Positions 1 through 9,000 of a DNA stretch of 64,000 nucleotides are shown piece after piece. The stretch spans positions 1 through 64,000 of the forward strand of contig JACGXE010000016.1 in NCBI GenBank assembly GCA_014138095.1, written 5' to 3'. This DNA is from Ochrobactrum sp. RH2CCR150. Its GTDB lineage: Bacteria; Pseudomonadota; Alphaproteobacteria; Rhizobiales; Rhizobiaceae. The notes below the pieces were generated by a model. It was given only the letters and a program-made list of their open reading frames with translations, searched no databases and was not told where the DNA came from. Each line of letters starts with the position of its first letter. Positions within the stretch are counted from its first letter, which is position 1. The position numbers were made by a program, and so were the translations under genes.

Positions 1-179
1 CGCGGCCTATATCATAATCCAAACGCATCGGTAAAACGACCGACGCGATAGTGACCTGTTGCTAAAACGGGAGTTCATTCCGAATATAGGACGTTGTCTG
101 CAATCTGCTGATCTTTGACCTGCCGAAGACGTCGCTGCCCTATCGCGCGCTCTATCAGCTGCCGCTTTGCCTCGCGCAG

Positions 180-929
180 TTGATGATGATCCGCGTCATC
201 TACCATTCCGGCATGCCGCGCGTGGTGGACAAACTGTTGATGGCGCTGGCAGTTTTGAGCTGCATTCATTATTTCGCCCGCGTCTTTCTCGTCGGCTGGC
301 CCGGCACCGACACGCGGACGCAGGAACAGTCGGACAGTTTGCATGTGATCGTGTCGTTGTCAGTGGGTGTTTTCGTGCAGGTGGCGCGGGGTCTGCTGCT
401 GCTCCTGAGCACGGTTTCACACATGGTGGGCGAGGCGAGCGAGCAGTCCGAAGTTGATCCGCTGTCAGAGATTTATAACCGGCGCGGCTTTGATCGCCAT
501 GTCTCGCGCGTTCTGGCGCGCAAGGGCGAGCGCATTCGTTATTCGGTGATCATGAGCGATCTGGATTTCTTCAAGCGCGTCAATGACACCTATGGTCATG
601 ACGGCGGTGACCGTGTGATTGCGGCCTTTGGCAAGCTTCTGAAAAACCATCTGCCCAAGACGGCGGTCGCGGCACGCATGGGCGGCGAGGAGTTTGTCGT
701 CTTCATCCCCGATGCGGAACTGGCGTCGGCACAGGCGCTGGCGCAAAATCTGCGCGAAACGCTGAGTGGTCTGCGCTTTGAGGGCAAGGCGGAGGACTGG
801 GGACCGACTGCCAGTTTCGGCGTGGCGGAACAGATCGAGCAGGAGAGCCTCTACGAGACCATGCGCCGGGCTGACGGCGCGCTCTATCAGGCGAAGAAAG
901 TCGGACGCAACCGCGTCCATACAGCATAA
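180..929 (+). CDS. GGDEF-domain diguanylate cyclase, N-terminus probably truncated
   Basis: This is a predicted membrane-attached diguanylate cyclase that would make c-di-GMP from two GTP. The C-terminal half is a complete GGDEF domain. It has the metal-binding stretch SDLDFFKRVNDTYGHD, the active-site GGEEF and the terminal ALYQAKKVGRNRV. No RxxD inhibitory site precedes GGEEF, so product inhibition may be weak. The N-terminal 85 residues hold hydrophobic segments, the remains of a multi-pass sensor region. The first usable starts are TTG at 180 or ATG at 183. However, the same frame stays open and codes plausible protein (NLLIFDLPKTSLPYRALYQ) back to an in-frame TAG at 87, so the 5' part seems lost. 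The catalytic part is secure; whether the gene is functional is uncertain. Confidence 0.75.
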   Translation: MMMIRVIYHSGMPRVVDKLLMALAVLSCIHYFARVFLVGWPGTDTRTQEQSDSLHVIVSLSVGVFVQVARGLLLLLSTVSHMVGEASEQSEVDPLSEIYNRRGFDRHVSRVLARKGERIRYSVIMSDLDFFKRVNDTYGHDGGDRVIAAFGKLLKNHLPKTAVAARMGGEEFVVFIPDAELASAQALAQNLRETLSGLRFEGKAEDWGPTASFGVAEQIEQESLYETMRRADGALYQAKKVGRNRVHTA

Positions 930-954
930 GAATCCGCAACTGGGCTGATAAAGA

Positions 955-1383
955 TCAGCTCCGTTGAACAGGGCGGCTGCCCATATCCTCGTAGAAGCGC
1001 AGCAGATAGCCATCGGGATCGGCCACGACGAATTGTCGGTTCCCGGCCTCCATATAGCCGTTACGATACCACTTTTCTTCGAGAGGCAGGAAAAGCGGAA
1101 TATTGGCAGACTTCAGGGAAGCAATGATAGGGTCGATTGCCGAGACGCGGATCTGGATATTCAGCCCGCGTCCGAACGGATATTCAGTTGGCAGATACTG
1201 CCCACCGAATGTACGTCCCTGATTGATCTGATCAATCATCAGCTCCGCACCGTCCCGCTCGAGATAGGCAAAACCTTCCTCAGACCTCTGATAGCGGCAG
1301 ATAAAGCCCAGTATGTCGCAGTAGAACCTCAAGCTGGCTTGCCAATCGGTGACCGCAAATTCCGGGACAAGTGCGTTCGACAT
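955..1383 (-). CDS. VOC (glyoxalase/bleomycin-resistance fold) protein
   Basis: This is a 142-residue single-module protein of the vicinal-oxygen-chelate superfamily. The N-terminal beta-alpha-beta unit (LVPEFAVTDWQASLRFYCDI) and the C-terminal strand with DPDGYLLRFYED are typical of the bleomycin-resistance/glyoxalase subgroup. Such proteins bind or transform small molecules as dimers, and the substrate cannot be read from sequence. The gene starts about 18 bases after the purD stop on the same strand, with an AAAGG ribosome site in that gap, so it is probably co-transcribed with purD. A role in purine synthesis is not implied by family knowledge. Confidence 0.85.
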   Translation of the reverse strand: MSNALVPEFAVTDWQASLRFYCDILGFICRYQRSEEGFAYLERDGAELMIDQINQGRTFGGQYLPTEYPFGRGLNIQIRVSAIDPIIASLKSANIPLFLPLEEKWYRNGYMEAGNRQFVVADPDGYLLRFYEDMGSRPVQRS

Positions 1384-1401
1384 ATCGGTCGCAGCCTTTG
1401 C

Positions 1402-2682
1402 TCAGGCTTGTTTCTCGCGTTCCACCGCGCGCCAGCCGATGTCTGTGCGATAGAAACCTTCCGGCCAGTCGATCTTCCTGATGGCATCATAGGCTTTCGC
1501 CTGCGCTTCGGCGACAGTTTTGCCCACGGCAGTCACATTCAGCACGCGACCGCCATTGGCGACCAGCTGCCCGTCTTTCTCTGCCGTGCCCGCATGGAAA
1601 ACCTTGACGCCGTCGATGCCTTCGAGCGCGTCGAGACCGCGAATGACGCTGCCCTTCTTCACATTGGTCGGATAGCCTTCCGCAGCCATAACGATGGTCA
1701 GCGCCGGATCATCTTTCCAGTCCAGCGAAACCTGATCCAGCTCGCCGTCGACGGCGGCATTGATCAGCGCCAGCAGGTCACTGTTGAGGCGCATCATCAG
1801 CACCTGGCATTCTGGGTCACCGAAACGGGTGTTGTATTCGATCAGTTTCGGGCCGTCCTTGCCGATCATCAGGCCGAGGAACAAAATGCCGGAGAAGGGC
1901 GCGCCGATTTCCGCCATGCCGCGCATGGTCGGTTCGATCAGTTCGCGCATGGTGCGTTCTACGATTTCGGGCGTCATCACCGGGGCCGGGGCATAGGCGC
2001 CCATGCCGCCCGTATTGGGGCCGGTGTCGCCATCGCCGACGCGCTTGTGATCCTGCGCCGAGCCAAGCTGCACGGCGGTCTTGCCGTCGCAGATGCAGAA
2101 GAAGCTTGCTTCTTCGCCGTCCAGAAATTCTTCCACCACCACTTCGGCACCGGCAGAGCCGAATGCGCCTTCGAAGCAGGCATCGACGGCATCCAGCGCT
2201 TCATCGAGCGTCATGGCGACAACCACGCCCTTGCCTGCCGCAAGGCCATCAGCCTTGACCACGATGGGCGCGCCCTGCTGGCGGATATAGGCCTTGGCCT
2301 TTGGCGCATTGTTGAAGCGGCCATAGGCCCCGGTCGGAATATCGAAGCGGGCGCAGAGATCCTTGGTGAAACCTTTGGAACCTTCCAGCTGGGCTGCGGC
2401 CTTGGAAGGGCCGAAGACGCGAATGTTCTCGGCGCGCAGATCGTCGGCAAGGCCCGCGACCAGTGGCGCTTCCGGTCCGACGATGACCAGATCGATGGCT
2501 TTATCCTTGGCGAAGGCAATCACGGCCTTGTGGTCGCTGACGTCGATTTCGACCAGTTCGGCGGCTTCCGCGATGCCCGGATTGCCCGGCGCGCAATAGA
2601 GTTTTGTCAGTGACGGAGAAGCGGACAGTTTCCAGGCCAGAGCATGTTCACGACCGCCAGAACCGATTAAAAGAACTCTCAT
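1402..2682 (-). CDS. purD: Phosphoribosylamine--glycine ligase (GARS)
   Basis: The enzyme catalyses the second step of de novo purine synthesis: ATP-dependent joining of glycine to 5-phosphoribosylamine. The 426-residue protein has the N-terminal [19 protein letters not shown] nucleotide-fold signature, a central ATP-grasp domain and the family motif RFGDPECQ. A longer reading frame reaches back to 2742, but the conserved family N-terminus begins at the ATG ending at 2682, which I chose. The gene is divergent from ubiA with about 58 bases between starts, and is followed by the VOC gene. purF, the preceding pathway step, lies elsewhere in this window (30.3-31.8 kb), so purine genes here are scattered rather than in one operon. 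Confidence 0.97.
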   Translation of the reverse strand: MRVLLIGSGGREHALAWKLSASPSLTKLYCAPGNPGIAEAAELVEIDVSDHKAVIAFAKDKAIDLVIVGPEAPLVAGLADDLRAENIRVFGPSKAAAQLEGSKGFTKDLCARFDIPTGAYGRFNNAPKAKAYIRQQGAPIVVKADGLAAGKGVVVAMTLDEALDAVDACFEGAFGSAGAEVVVEEFLDGEEASFFCICDGKTAVQLGSAQDHKRVGDGDTGPNTGGMGAYAPAPVMTPEIVERTMRELIEPTMRGMAEIGAPFSGILFLGLMIGKDGPKLIEYNTRFGDPECQVLMMRLNSDLLALINAAVDGELDQVSLDWKDDPALTIVMAAEGYPTNVKKGSVIRGLDALEGIDGVKVFHAGTAEKDGQLVANGGRVLNVTAVGKTVAEAQAKAYDAIRKIDWPEGFYRTDIGWRAVEREKQA

Positions 2683-2740
2683 TGCTTGCTCCGTCTTCGT
2701 CGGGGTTATAGTGATGGCTGCATATATCAAGGATTTCGCC

Positions 2741-3742
2741 ATGTCACAGCCCGAACTACACGGATCGATTCAGTCACGCAATGCGCAAGGGCGTGTAAAG
2801 GACGCTCCGTCGGGTCATTGGGTCTATAAGTTGTTGCCGCAGGGATTGTGGCCCTATGCGCAGCTTGCGCGTTGGGATCGTCCGATTGGCTGGCAGCTTC
2901 TGTTGTGGCCGTGCTGGTGGTCGGCGGCACTGGTGGCGGGCGCCGGCGCACATCCGGGCGACGGTGCGTGGTCGGTTGTGCCGTCGATCTGGCACCTGTT
3001 CCTGTTTCTGGTCGGCGCTATCGCCATGCGCGGTGCGGGCTGCACCTATAATGACCTTGTCGATCAGGACATTGACGATCAGGTGGATCGCACCCGGTCG
3101 CGTCCGCTGCCTGCCGGGCAGGTGACCCGCGGTCAGGCCAAGGCTTTTCTCGTCCTGCAAGCGCTGGTCGGGCTGATGGTGGTGCTGCAATTCAACTGGT
3201 TTTCGATTGCGCTTGGCATTTTCTCGCTGCTGATCGTCGCGGCCTATCCATTTATGAAGCGCATTACCGACTGGCCACAATTCGTGCTGGGTCTCGCCTT
3301 TTCATGGGGCGCGCTGATGGGCTGGGCGGCGGTGGAAGGATCGCTTTCCTTGCCGCCGGTGCTGCTCTATATCGGCGCGATCCTGTGGACCATCGGCTAC
3401 GACACGATCTACGCGCATCAGGACAAGGAAGACGATGCGCTGGTTGGTGTGCGCTCCACGGCGCGCCTGTTCGGCAAACACACCAAGACTGCGCTGATGA
3501 TCCTCTATGGCGGCGCCATCGGCTTCTTTGCTGCCGCCTTTGCCGTGGCGCAGGTGCCGATGCCCGCGCTGGCCGGATTGCTGGCCGCTGGCGTGCATCT
3601 CTATCGCCAGATCATCGTGCTCGATATCGACAATCCCGACCAGTGCCTTAAACTGTTCAAGTCGAACAATATTGTCGGCTGGCTGATCTTCCTCGGCCTC
3701 GTCTTCGGCAGCCTCTGGGTGGCGATCAAGCCGATTGTGTAA
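2741..3742 (+). CDS. ubiA: 4-hydroxybenzoate polyprenyltransferase
   Basis: This integral membrane prenyltransferase attaches the polyprenyl tail to 4-hydroxybenzoate in ubiquinone synthesis. The 333-residue protein has many hydrophobic helices and both aspartate-rich motifs of the UbiA superfamily: [19 protein letters not shown] and the second, [12 protein letters not shown]. The ATG at 2741 is preceded by AAGGA seven bases upstream and gives a normal-length protein. An upstream GTG at 2711 adds ten residues and has no ribosome site. The gene is divergent from purD. It fits with the ubiquinol-linked respiratory genes elsewhere in the window, though it is not adjacent to them. Confidence 0.96.
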   Translation: MSQPELHGSIQSRNAQGRVKDAPSGHWVYKLLPQGLWPYAQLARWDRPIGWQLLLWPCWWSAALVAGAGAHPGDGAWSVVPSIWHLFLFLVGAIAMRGAGCTYNDLVDQDIDDQVDRTRSRPLPAGQVTRGQAKAFLVLQALVGLMVVLQFNWFSIALGIFSLLIVAAYPFMKRITDWPQFVLGLAFSWGALMGWAAVEGSLSLPPVLLYIGAILWTIGYDTIYAHQDKEDDALVGVRSTARLFGKHTKTALMILYGGAIGFFAAAFAVAQVPMPALAGLLAAGVHLYRQIIVLDIDNPDQCLKLFKSNNIVGWLIFLGLVFGSLWVAIKPIV

Positions 3743-3767
3743 TTGAGGGGCAGGCGTAAACGCGTGA

Positions 3768-3837
3768 CCCTCATCCTGAGCTTGTCGAAGGGCCAATCCT
3801 TCGAGGCTTCGCTGCGCTCCGCACCTCAGGATGAGGG
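3768..3837. repeat. Palindromic intergenic repeat (CTCATCCTGAG type)
   Basis: Between ubiA and pdxH the arm ccctcatcctgag (3768-3780) is mirrored exactly by ctcaggatgaggg (3825-3837). Between the arms lie cttgtcgaagg and ccttcgaggcttcgctgcgctc, which also partly pair. This arrangement is a widespread dispersed element of alphaproteobacterial genomes. It sits between convergent genes and could act as a bidirectional terminator-like hairpin, although no T-run follows. Confidence 0.8.
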
Positions 3838-3865
3838 CGGAGGCGCGTACCGGCTTTCTTTCCCC

Positions 3866-4483
3866 TTACGGGTAAAGCCGGTCCTTGTTCCAGTCGCCTT
3901 CCGGCTCGGGCCGGGTGAACAAGACGCGGTCGTGCAGACGGAACGCGCGGTCGTGCCAGAATTCGATCGAGACCGGACGAATGCGGAAGCCTGACCAGTA
4001 GGGCGGGCGCGGAATATCGCCGATGGCATATTTCGCCGTATATTCTGCGACGGATTTTTCCAGCGCAAAGCGGCTTTCCAATGGGCGCGACTGTTTCGAG
4101 GCCCATGCGCCGATGCGGCTGCCGCGCGGGCGCGACGCGTAATAGGCGTCGGCTTCGGCGTCGCTCACCTTTTCGACCGGGCCGCGCACGCGCACCTGAC
4201 GGCGCAGCGTCTTCCAGTGGAAGCACATGGCAGCCTTTTCAGCCGACAGGATTTCCTGCCCCTTCTTGCTTTCATAATTGGTGTAGAAGACAAAACCCTG
4301 CTCGTCGAAATCCTTCAGCAGCGCCATGCGCACATTGGGCAGCCCGTCGGGATCGACGGTCGCAAGCGCCACGGCATTGGCATCGTTCGGTTCGGTCTTG
4401 CCTGCATCGGCCAGCCACTCCGCAAAGAGCTTGAACGGCTGGGAGGACAGGGTGAAGTCGTCGCTTGAGCTGGTCATTTCCAC
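3866..4483 (-). CDS. pdxH: Pyridoxamine/pyridoxine 5'-phosphate oxidase
   Basis: This FMN-dependent oxidase makes pyridoxal 5'-phosphate from PNP or PMP. At 205 residues it has the usual family length. The FMN/PLP split-barrel region includes [20 protein letters not shown] and ESKKGQEI. The C-terminal signature reads [12 protein letters not shown] with the typical ending DWNKDRLYP. The start is either the GTG ending at 4483 or the ATG ending at 4477; ribosome sites do not decide between them. The gene converges with ubiA across the palindromic repeat. Confidence 0.96.
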   Translation of the reverse strand: MEMTSSSDDFTLSSQPFKLFAEWLADAGKTEPNDANAVALATVDPDGLPNVRMALLKDFDEQGFVFYTNYESKKGQEILSAEKAAMCFHWKTLRRQVRVRGPVEKVSDAEADAYYASRPRGSRIGAWASKQSRPLESRFALEKSVAEYTAKYAIGDIPRPPYWSGFRIRPVSIEFWHDRAFRLHDRVLFTRPEPEGDWNKDRLYP

Positions 4484-4782
4484 TATTCTCGAATGATTGT
4501 GGTGATAGGCATGGCCGGAAAGGGAATCCCGACCTTAAAGCTGGCGCGAGCTTCCTCCATAAAACGCATCTTGTCCACCTCCAGACAGGCTGGATGCCAG
4601 GATGATTACTTATGCCGCACCGTCAAAATGACGGGATATTTTTCTGCCAGTCAGTCCGGAAAACCCACAGAGTTGCTGTTGTGCATTGGTATGGATTTGT
4701 TTACCTTGCCGCCTCATCGCTTGTTAACCCACTGCCGCCATAATCGCTGCATCCATAGCGTGTAAAATTGAGGAAGTAGCGT
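4484..4782. other. Intergenic region between pdxH and the lipoprotein gene
   Basis: About 300 bases hold the divergent promoters of pdxH and the lipoprotein gene. Short open frames across it have no family features and poor coding character. Apart from the GAGGAA ribosome site at 4770-4775 for the downstream TTG start I see no recognisable element. Confidence 0.6.
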
Positions 4783-5247
4783 TTGGCCGCTGGAACTGCC
4801 TGCCATCAGAAACATATTGGCTTTGCCGTTGATTATGCTGCGGCCTTGCGCAATGTCGTGCTCGGCATGACCATGTTTTCTCTCGCCGGTTGTGCGATGG
4901 GCGGCGTCAGCATCGACAAGGCCGTGCCTGATTCGACGACCATTACCGGTTCGGTCAAGCAGCCGACCGAGACGGATTCCGGCAAGCTCTCCGATCAGTC
5001 TGCGGTCCAGAACGTGGTTTCGGCGCTGAATTTCACGCAATGGGGCAAGAAGCCGGTTCCATGGGCCAATCCGAATACCGGTAGCCAGGGCACGATCACG
5101 ACGATTGCCGAAAGCAACAAGAACGACCAGCTCTGCCGCGAATTCGAAACCTCGCGTGAGGCTTTCGACGGTGTTTCCATCTATCGCGGCGAAACCTGCA
5201 TGCAGCGCGGCGGCCAATGGACAGTCACCGCCTTTGCACCGATCTGA
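4783..5247 (+). CDS. Surface lipoprotein, RT0821/Lpp0805-like
   Basis: This is a 154-residue predicted lipoprotein. The hydrophobic stretch NVVLGMTMFSLAGC ends in a good lipobox (LAGC), so processing at that cysteine (residue 37) and lipid anchoring are likely. The mature part ends with CREFETSREAFDGVSIYRG and the pair ETCMQRGGQW, resembling the C-terminal domain of the small alphaproteobacterial surface antigens RT0821/Lpp0805. The start is a TTG preceded by GAGGAA at seven bases, which makes an unusually long (36-residue) signal segment. A later in-frame ATG would shorten it to the hydrophobic core. Function is unknown; an outer-membrane location is inferred. Confidence 0.75.
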   Translation: MAAGTACHQKHIGFAVDYAAALRNVVLGMTMFSLAGCAMGGVSIDKAVPDSTTITGSVKQPTETDSGKLSDQSAVQNVVSALNFTQWGKKPVPWANPNTGSQGTITTIAESNKNDQLCREFETSREAFDGVSIYRGETCMQRGGQWTVTAFAPI

Positions 5248-5362
5248 CAATAAGCGCAGCCTAAAGTCTGTACAGACTGGAACTTTTCTTCCCTCATGCG
5301 CATATTAGGCTCAATGAGTCTTACCACTGACTTCACAGTCATTTTCCTGAATGAGGAACTAT

Positions 5363-6304
5363 ATGCGCGATCCCTATAGCGTGTTGGGCGTCGCCAAAAC
5401 GGCGAAGCCCGAAGAAATAAAATCGGCCTTTCGCAAGCTGGCCAAAAAGCACCATCCGGATCAGAACCAGGATGATCCGAAGGCGCAGGAGCGTTTTGCG
5501 GAAATTAATCAGGCCTATGAAATCGTTGGCGACAAGGACAAACGTGGCCAGTTCGACCGCGGCGAAATCGACGCGGAAGGCAAACCCTTGTTTCAGGGTT
5601 TCCAGGGTGGTGGCGGTTTCGGCGGCGCGCATGGCGACCCGTTTGCCGGTTTCCGCCAGGGTGGCGGCAACAGCCATTTCGAATTCCGTTCCGGTCCCGG
5701 CGGCCATCAGGGCGCAGGCTTTGGCGGCGCGGAAGATATTCTGAACGATCTGTTCGGCGGCGGTTTTGGCGGCGGGCGGCAGCGCGGTCGTGCCGGTGGC
5801 AACGCCAAGGGGGAAGACCTGGCGGCCTCTATCGACGTGACCCTGTCGCAGGCGGCAGGCGCGGAGAAGGTCGAGGCGATTTTCCCGAACGGCAAGCATC
5901 TCAATATCAAGCTGCCGAAATATGTCGAGGATGGCCAGACCATCCGCCTGAAAGGGCAGGGCGAACCGCTGATGGGCGGAACGCCCGGCGATGCGCTGGT
6001 GACGATCCGCTTCAAGCCACATCCGCGTTTCCGCCTTGAAGGGCGCGATGTGCATGTGGACCTGCCGGTCAATCTCAGCGATGCGGCACTGGGCGGCAAG
6101 GAAGAGGTCGAGACGCTCGACGGGCGTATTGCAGTGAAGATTCCAGCCTGGTCGAGTTCGGATCGGGTGTTGCGCCTGAAGGAAAAGGGCCTGCCGCTGA
6201 AAGCTGGCGGGCGCGGCGACCTTTATGTGCATATCCGCATCATGCTGCCGGATGGCGGCGACGCGGAGCTGGAAGAGTTCCTGAAGAAACGCCGGGAAGG
6301 CTGA
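5363..6304 (+). CDS. DnaJ-class cochaperone without zinc finger (CbpA/DjlA-like)
   Basis: This 313-residue J-domain protein should stimulate DnaK ATPase activity and hand over clients. The J domain fills residues 1-70 with the HPD tripeptide at 31-33. A long Gly/Phe-rich linker (about 75-155) follows, then the C-terminal substrate-binding beta domains ([20 protein letters not shown] onward). The CxxCxGxG zinc modules of true DnaJ are absent, placing it with CbpA-type proteins. The ATG at 5363 has AGGA nine bases upstream and begins the standard [10 protein letters not shown], so I prefer it to the ATG at 5351. A perfect 14-base palindrome lies upstream at 5265-5278. Confidence 0.92.
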   Translation: MRDPYSVLGVAKTAKPEEIKSAFRKLAKKHHPDQNQDDPKAQERFAEINQAYEIVGDKDKRGQFDRGEIDAEGKPLFQGFQGGGGFGGAHGDPFAGFRQGGGNSHFEFRSGPGGHQGAGFGGAEDILNDLFGGGFGGGRQRGRAGGNAKGEDLAASIDVTLSQAAGAEKVEAIFPNGKHLNIKLPKYVEDGQTIRLKGQGEPLMGGTPGDALVTIRFKPHPRFRLEGRDVHVDLPVNLSDAALGGKEEVETLDGRIAVKIPAWSSSDRVLRLKEKGLPLKAGGRGDLYVHIRIMLPDGGDAELEEFLKKRREG

Positions 6305-6311
6305 TTCACGC

Positions 6312-6328
6312 CTTCCCGTTCCGGGAAG
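6312..6328. repeat. Hairpin cttcccg-ttc-cgggaag
   Basis: A 7-bp perfect stem with a three-base loop lies just after the DnaJ-class gene. A near-copy with an 8-bp stem stands at 7439-7457, so fabI has the same element on both sides. No T-run follows, so simple termination is doubtful. Confidence 0.5.
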
Positions 6329-6564
6329 CTGCGGGAACGAATAGAGCTGAACAACCAGGGTTGATGCGATTCTGATCGATTGAATTGCTTTTAAAGCGAT
6401 CAGAACTGTTTTTCTGTGGTCATGCGAGCCAAAATATGGGCCGGGTGTTGTAGCTTTGCGGCAGTAAGGTGACAATGCCCGGCTTTTTCGCTGCAATTGC
6501 TTGAAGGTGATGCAAGCCTGTGCGATAGGGCAACAAGTTTATTATTTTTCAATGAGGACCCTTA

Positions 6565-7383
6565 ATGACCGCACAGTCAGGTTTGTTGCAGGGCAAGCGT
6601 GGATTGATTCTGGGCGTGGCCAACAACCGCTCCATCGCCTGGGGCATTGCCAAGGCCGCCCGCGATGCCGGCGCAGAACTCGCATTCACCTATCAGGGCG
6701 ATGCATTGAAGAAGCGCGTCGAGCCGCTGGCTGAAGAGCTTGGCGCTTTCGTTGCCGGTCATTGCGACGTGGCGGATGCCGCAAGCATCGACGCTGTTTT
6801 TGATGCGCTTGAGAAGAAGTGGGGCAAGATCGACTTTCTGGTGCACGCCATCGGTTTCTCCGACAAGGACGAACTGACCGGCCGTTATCTGGATACGTCG
6901 GAAGCCAATTTCACCAACACGATGCTGATTTCGGTTTATTCGCTGACGGCGGTTGCCCGCCGCGCGGAAAAGCTGATGGCCGATGGCGGCTCGATCCTGA
7001 CGCTGACCTATTACGGCGCGGAAAAGGTCATGCCGAATTACAACGTCATGGGCGTTGCCAAGGCTGCACTCGAAGCAAGTGTGAAGTATCTCGCCGTCGA
7101 TCTCGGCCCGCAGAACATTCGCGTCAACGCGATTTCGGCTGGCCCGATCAAGACGCTGGCCGCATCCGGCATTGGCGACTTCCGCTATATCCTCAAGTGG
7201 AACGAATATAACGCGCCGCTGCGCCGTACCGTGACAATTGAAGAAGTGGGCGATGTCGGCCTTTACTTCCTCTCCGACCTGTCGCGTTCGGTCACTGGTG
7301 AAGTGCACCATGCCGATAGCGGTTACCACGTCATCGGCATGAAAGCCGTCGACGCGCCGGACATTTCAGTCGTCAAGGACTGA
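6565..7383 (+). CDS. fabI: Enoyl-[acyl-carrier-protein] reductase (NADH)
   Basis: FabI reduces the trans-2 double bond at the end of each fatty-acid elongation cycle and is the target of triclosan-type inhibitors. The 272-residue protein is an atypical short-chain dehydrogenase. It has the N-terminal nucleotide motif with NRSIAWGIA (21-29) and the FabI active-site set Tyr149, Tyr159 and Lys166 within YYGAEKVMPNYNVMGVAK. GAGGA precedes the ATG. It stands alone, away from the fabD-fabG-acpP-fabF cluster at 41-45 kb, and a strong terminator follows it. Confidence 0.97.
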   Translation: MTAQSGLLQGKRGLILGVANNRSIAWGIAKAARDAGAELAFTYQGDALKKRVEPLAEELGAFVAGHCDVADAASIDAVFDALEKKWGKIDFLVHAIGFSDKDELTGRYLDTSEANFTNTMLISVYSLTAVARRAEKLMADGGSILTLTYYGAEKVMPNYNVMGVAKAALEASVKYLAVDLGPQNIRVNAISAGPIKTLAASGIGDFRYILKWNEYNAPLRRTVTIEEVGDVGLYFLSDLSRSVTGEVHHADSGYHVIGMKAVDAPDISVVKD

Positions 7384-7398
7384 TACGACCCTTCTGAA

Positions 7399-7436
7399 AT
7401 CCCGAAAAGTTGACACGCTTTTCGGGATTTTTCTTT
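7399..7436 (+). terminator. Rho-independent terminator of fabI
   Basis: Arms atcccgaaaag (7399-7409) and cttttcgggat (7418-7428) form a perfect 11-bp stem followed by a T-rich tract, 15 bases after the fabI stop. Confidence 0.9.
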
Positions 7437-7438
7437 GT

Positions 7439-7457
7439 CTTTCCCGTACCGGGAAAG
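7439..7457. repeat. Hairpin ctttcccg-tac-cgggaaag
   Basis: An 8-bp perfect stem with a three-base loop lies directly behind the fabI terminator. It is the partner of the hairpin at 6312-6328 on the other side of fabI. Confidence 0.5.
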
Positions 7458-7535
7458 TTATCCCTATTTTAGAGAAGAACAGTCGGCACGGTTTCGACAA
7501 TCGTTTTCGACTGGCAACGCTTTAGAGGTAAGGCT

Positions 7536-8126
7536 TTGGCCCGGGAGATCATCTACTTTTCGCGTCACGGCGAAACGGACTGGAACGTTTCGCAGCGCAT
7601 TCAGGGGCAGCTCGATATCGACATCAATGCCCATGGACGCACGCAGGCAGACCGCAACGGCGATATGCTGAAAGCGCTCATCGGCGACGGTGCAGGCTTC
7701 GATTTCGTGGCAAGTCCGCTGCGCCGCACGCGCGAGACGATGGAACGTATCCGGTTGCGCATGGGGCTTGATCCATATGATTTCCGCACCGATCCGCAGT
7801 TGATGGAAGTGAATTTCGGCGACTGGCAGGGCTTCATGATGGAAGACATTGCCAAGGACCGGAACGATCTCATCGAAGCGCGCGCCCATGACAAATGGAA
7901 TTTCGTCCCGCCGGGCACCACTGCCGAAAGCTATATGGGCCTGTCGCAGCGCATTGGTCGCTGGGTAGAAGCCGTGGAATGGCCGACTGTTTGCGTGACT
8001 CATGGCGGCTGCATTCGCACGTTATTTTATCTCTACGGCAATATGGACGGCCATGAAGCGGCCAATCTCTCCATCCCGCAGGACAAGATTCTGAAGTTCG
8101 AAAACGGCAAGCTCGAATGGGTGTGA
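7536..8126 (+). CDS. Histidine phosphatase (phosphoglycerate-mutase-like)
   Basis: This 196-residue protein belongs to the histidine-phosphatase superfamily. The catalytic RHGE is at residues 10-13 with the family context RHGETDWN. The second arginine lies in SPLRRTRET, the acid is in MEVNFGDWQG (about 90-99), and the second histidine is H156 in VTHGG. Proteins of this size may be cofactor-independent phosphoglycerate mutases or broad phosphatases, and sequence alone does not choose between them. The start is TTG at 7536, preceded by GAGGTAAGG. It follows fabI after a terminator and probably has its own promoter. Confidence 0.9.
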   Translation: MAREIIYFSRHGETDWNVSQRIQGQLDIDINAHGRTQADRNGDMLKALIGDGAGFDFVASPLRRTRETMERIRLRMGLDPYDFRTDPQLMEVNFGDWQGFMMEDIAKDRNDLIEARAHDKWNFVPPGTTAESYMGLSQRIGRWVEAVEWPTVCVTHGGCIRTLFYLYGNMDGHEAANLSIPQDKILKFENGKLEWV

Positions 8127-8190
8127 CAAGCCGCTGATGGCGGCTATGATCGGCAGTAGAATTGCGCTCATTTAGCGAAGGGGTCGCATT

Positions 8191-8946
8191 ATGCCGTTTA
8201 AGCATTTTGCCGTCATTGCGGATATTCATGGCAACAGCGATGCGCTGGCGGCGGTGCTTGCAGATATCGACGCGCAGAGCATCGAAACCATCATCAATCT
8301 CGGCGACCATCTGAGCGGACCGCTCGCCGCACGCGAAACAGCCGACATGCTGATCGCTCGCGACATGATTTCCATTCGCGGCAACCATGATCGCTGGCTG
8401 GTCGAACAGTCCATTGACGAGATGGGACGTTCGGACCGCGCGGCGCGGGAGCAGATCAACGAAACGCATCTCGAATGGCTGCGCGCCTTGCCCGCAACGC
8501 GAACTCTGGCCGATGGTCGCATTTTCGCCTGCCACGCCACGCCGACGAGCGACACGCGCTACTGGATCGAGACGGTGACTGAAAACGGCGATGTCGTTTT
8601 GCAATCACGGGCGGCGATTGAAGCGGAAGCCGAGGATATTTCCGCGTCGCTGCTGCTGTGCGGGCACACGCATATGCCGCGCATTTTGCGCCTGAGCGAT
8701 GGCAGCCTGCTGGTCAATCCCGGCAGTGTCGGTTGCCCCGGTTATGACGATGATCAGCCGCGCCCGCATGCCGTGCAAACCGGCAATCCCAATGCGTCCT
8801 ATGCCGTGATAGAGGAAGGCTCGTCCGGCTGGCTCGTGACGATACGTAGCATCCCTTACGACATGTCGCGCATGTTGGCGCTTGCCGAGGAGGCGGGACG
8901 TCTGGATTGGGCGCGCGTGGTGCGCAGCGGCTGGTTCCACCCATGA
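8191..8946 (+). CDS. Calcineurin-like metallophosphoesterase
   Basis: This is a 251-residue phosphoesterase with all the metal-binding blocks of the family in order: DIHGN (D11, H13), GDHLSGP, GNHDRW and CGHTHMP, then a short C-terminal tail. The overall form resembles YfcE/diadenosine-tetraphosphatase-like proteins that hydrolyse phosphodiesters using two metal ions in the cytoplasm. The substrate is not predictable. A GAAGGGG ribosome site precedes the ATG. It is 64 bases from the histidine phosphatase on the same strand and may be co-transcribed. Confidence 0.9.
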   Translation: MPFKHFAVIADIHGNSDALAAVLADIDAQSIETIINLGDHLSGPLAARETADMLIARDMISIRGNHDRWLVEQSIDEMGRSDRAAREQINETHLEWLRALPATRTLADGRIFACHATPTSDTRYWIETVTENGDVVLQSRAAIEAEAEDISASLLLCGHTHMPRILRLSDGSLLVNPGSVGCPGYDDDQPRPHAVQTGNPNASYAVIEEGSSGWLVTIRSIPYDMSRMLALAEEAGRLDWARVVRSGWFHP

Positions 8947-8969
8947 AAAGAGCGGCTTTTCAGCCGCTC
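8945..8969 (-). terminator. Possible terminator of the DUF1344 gene
   Basis: An 8-bp stem (gagcggct / agccgctc, 8950-8957 and 8962-8969) is followed on the minus strand by only four Ts. It lies between convergent genes. Confidence 0.4.
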
Positions 8970-9000
8970 GTCAAACCTGCCAATTGCCGATAGCCAACGC

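Noticed and set aside
964-2613. A 549-codon plus-strand frame opposite purD
   Set aside because: It is antisense to a certain purD gene, its translation is His/Arg/Ala-rich without domains, and it is a codon-bias shadow.
4493-4765. A 90-codon plus-strand frame between pdxH and the lipoprotein gene
   Set aside because: No ribosome site, domain or convincing codon use; it runs through the promoter region.
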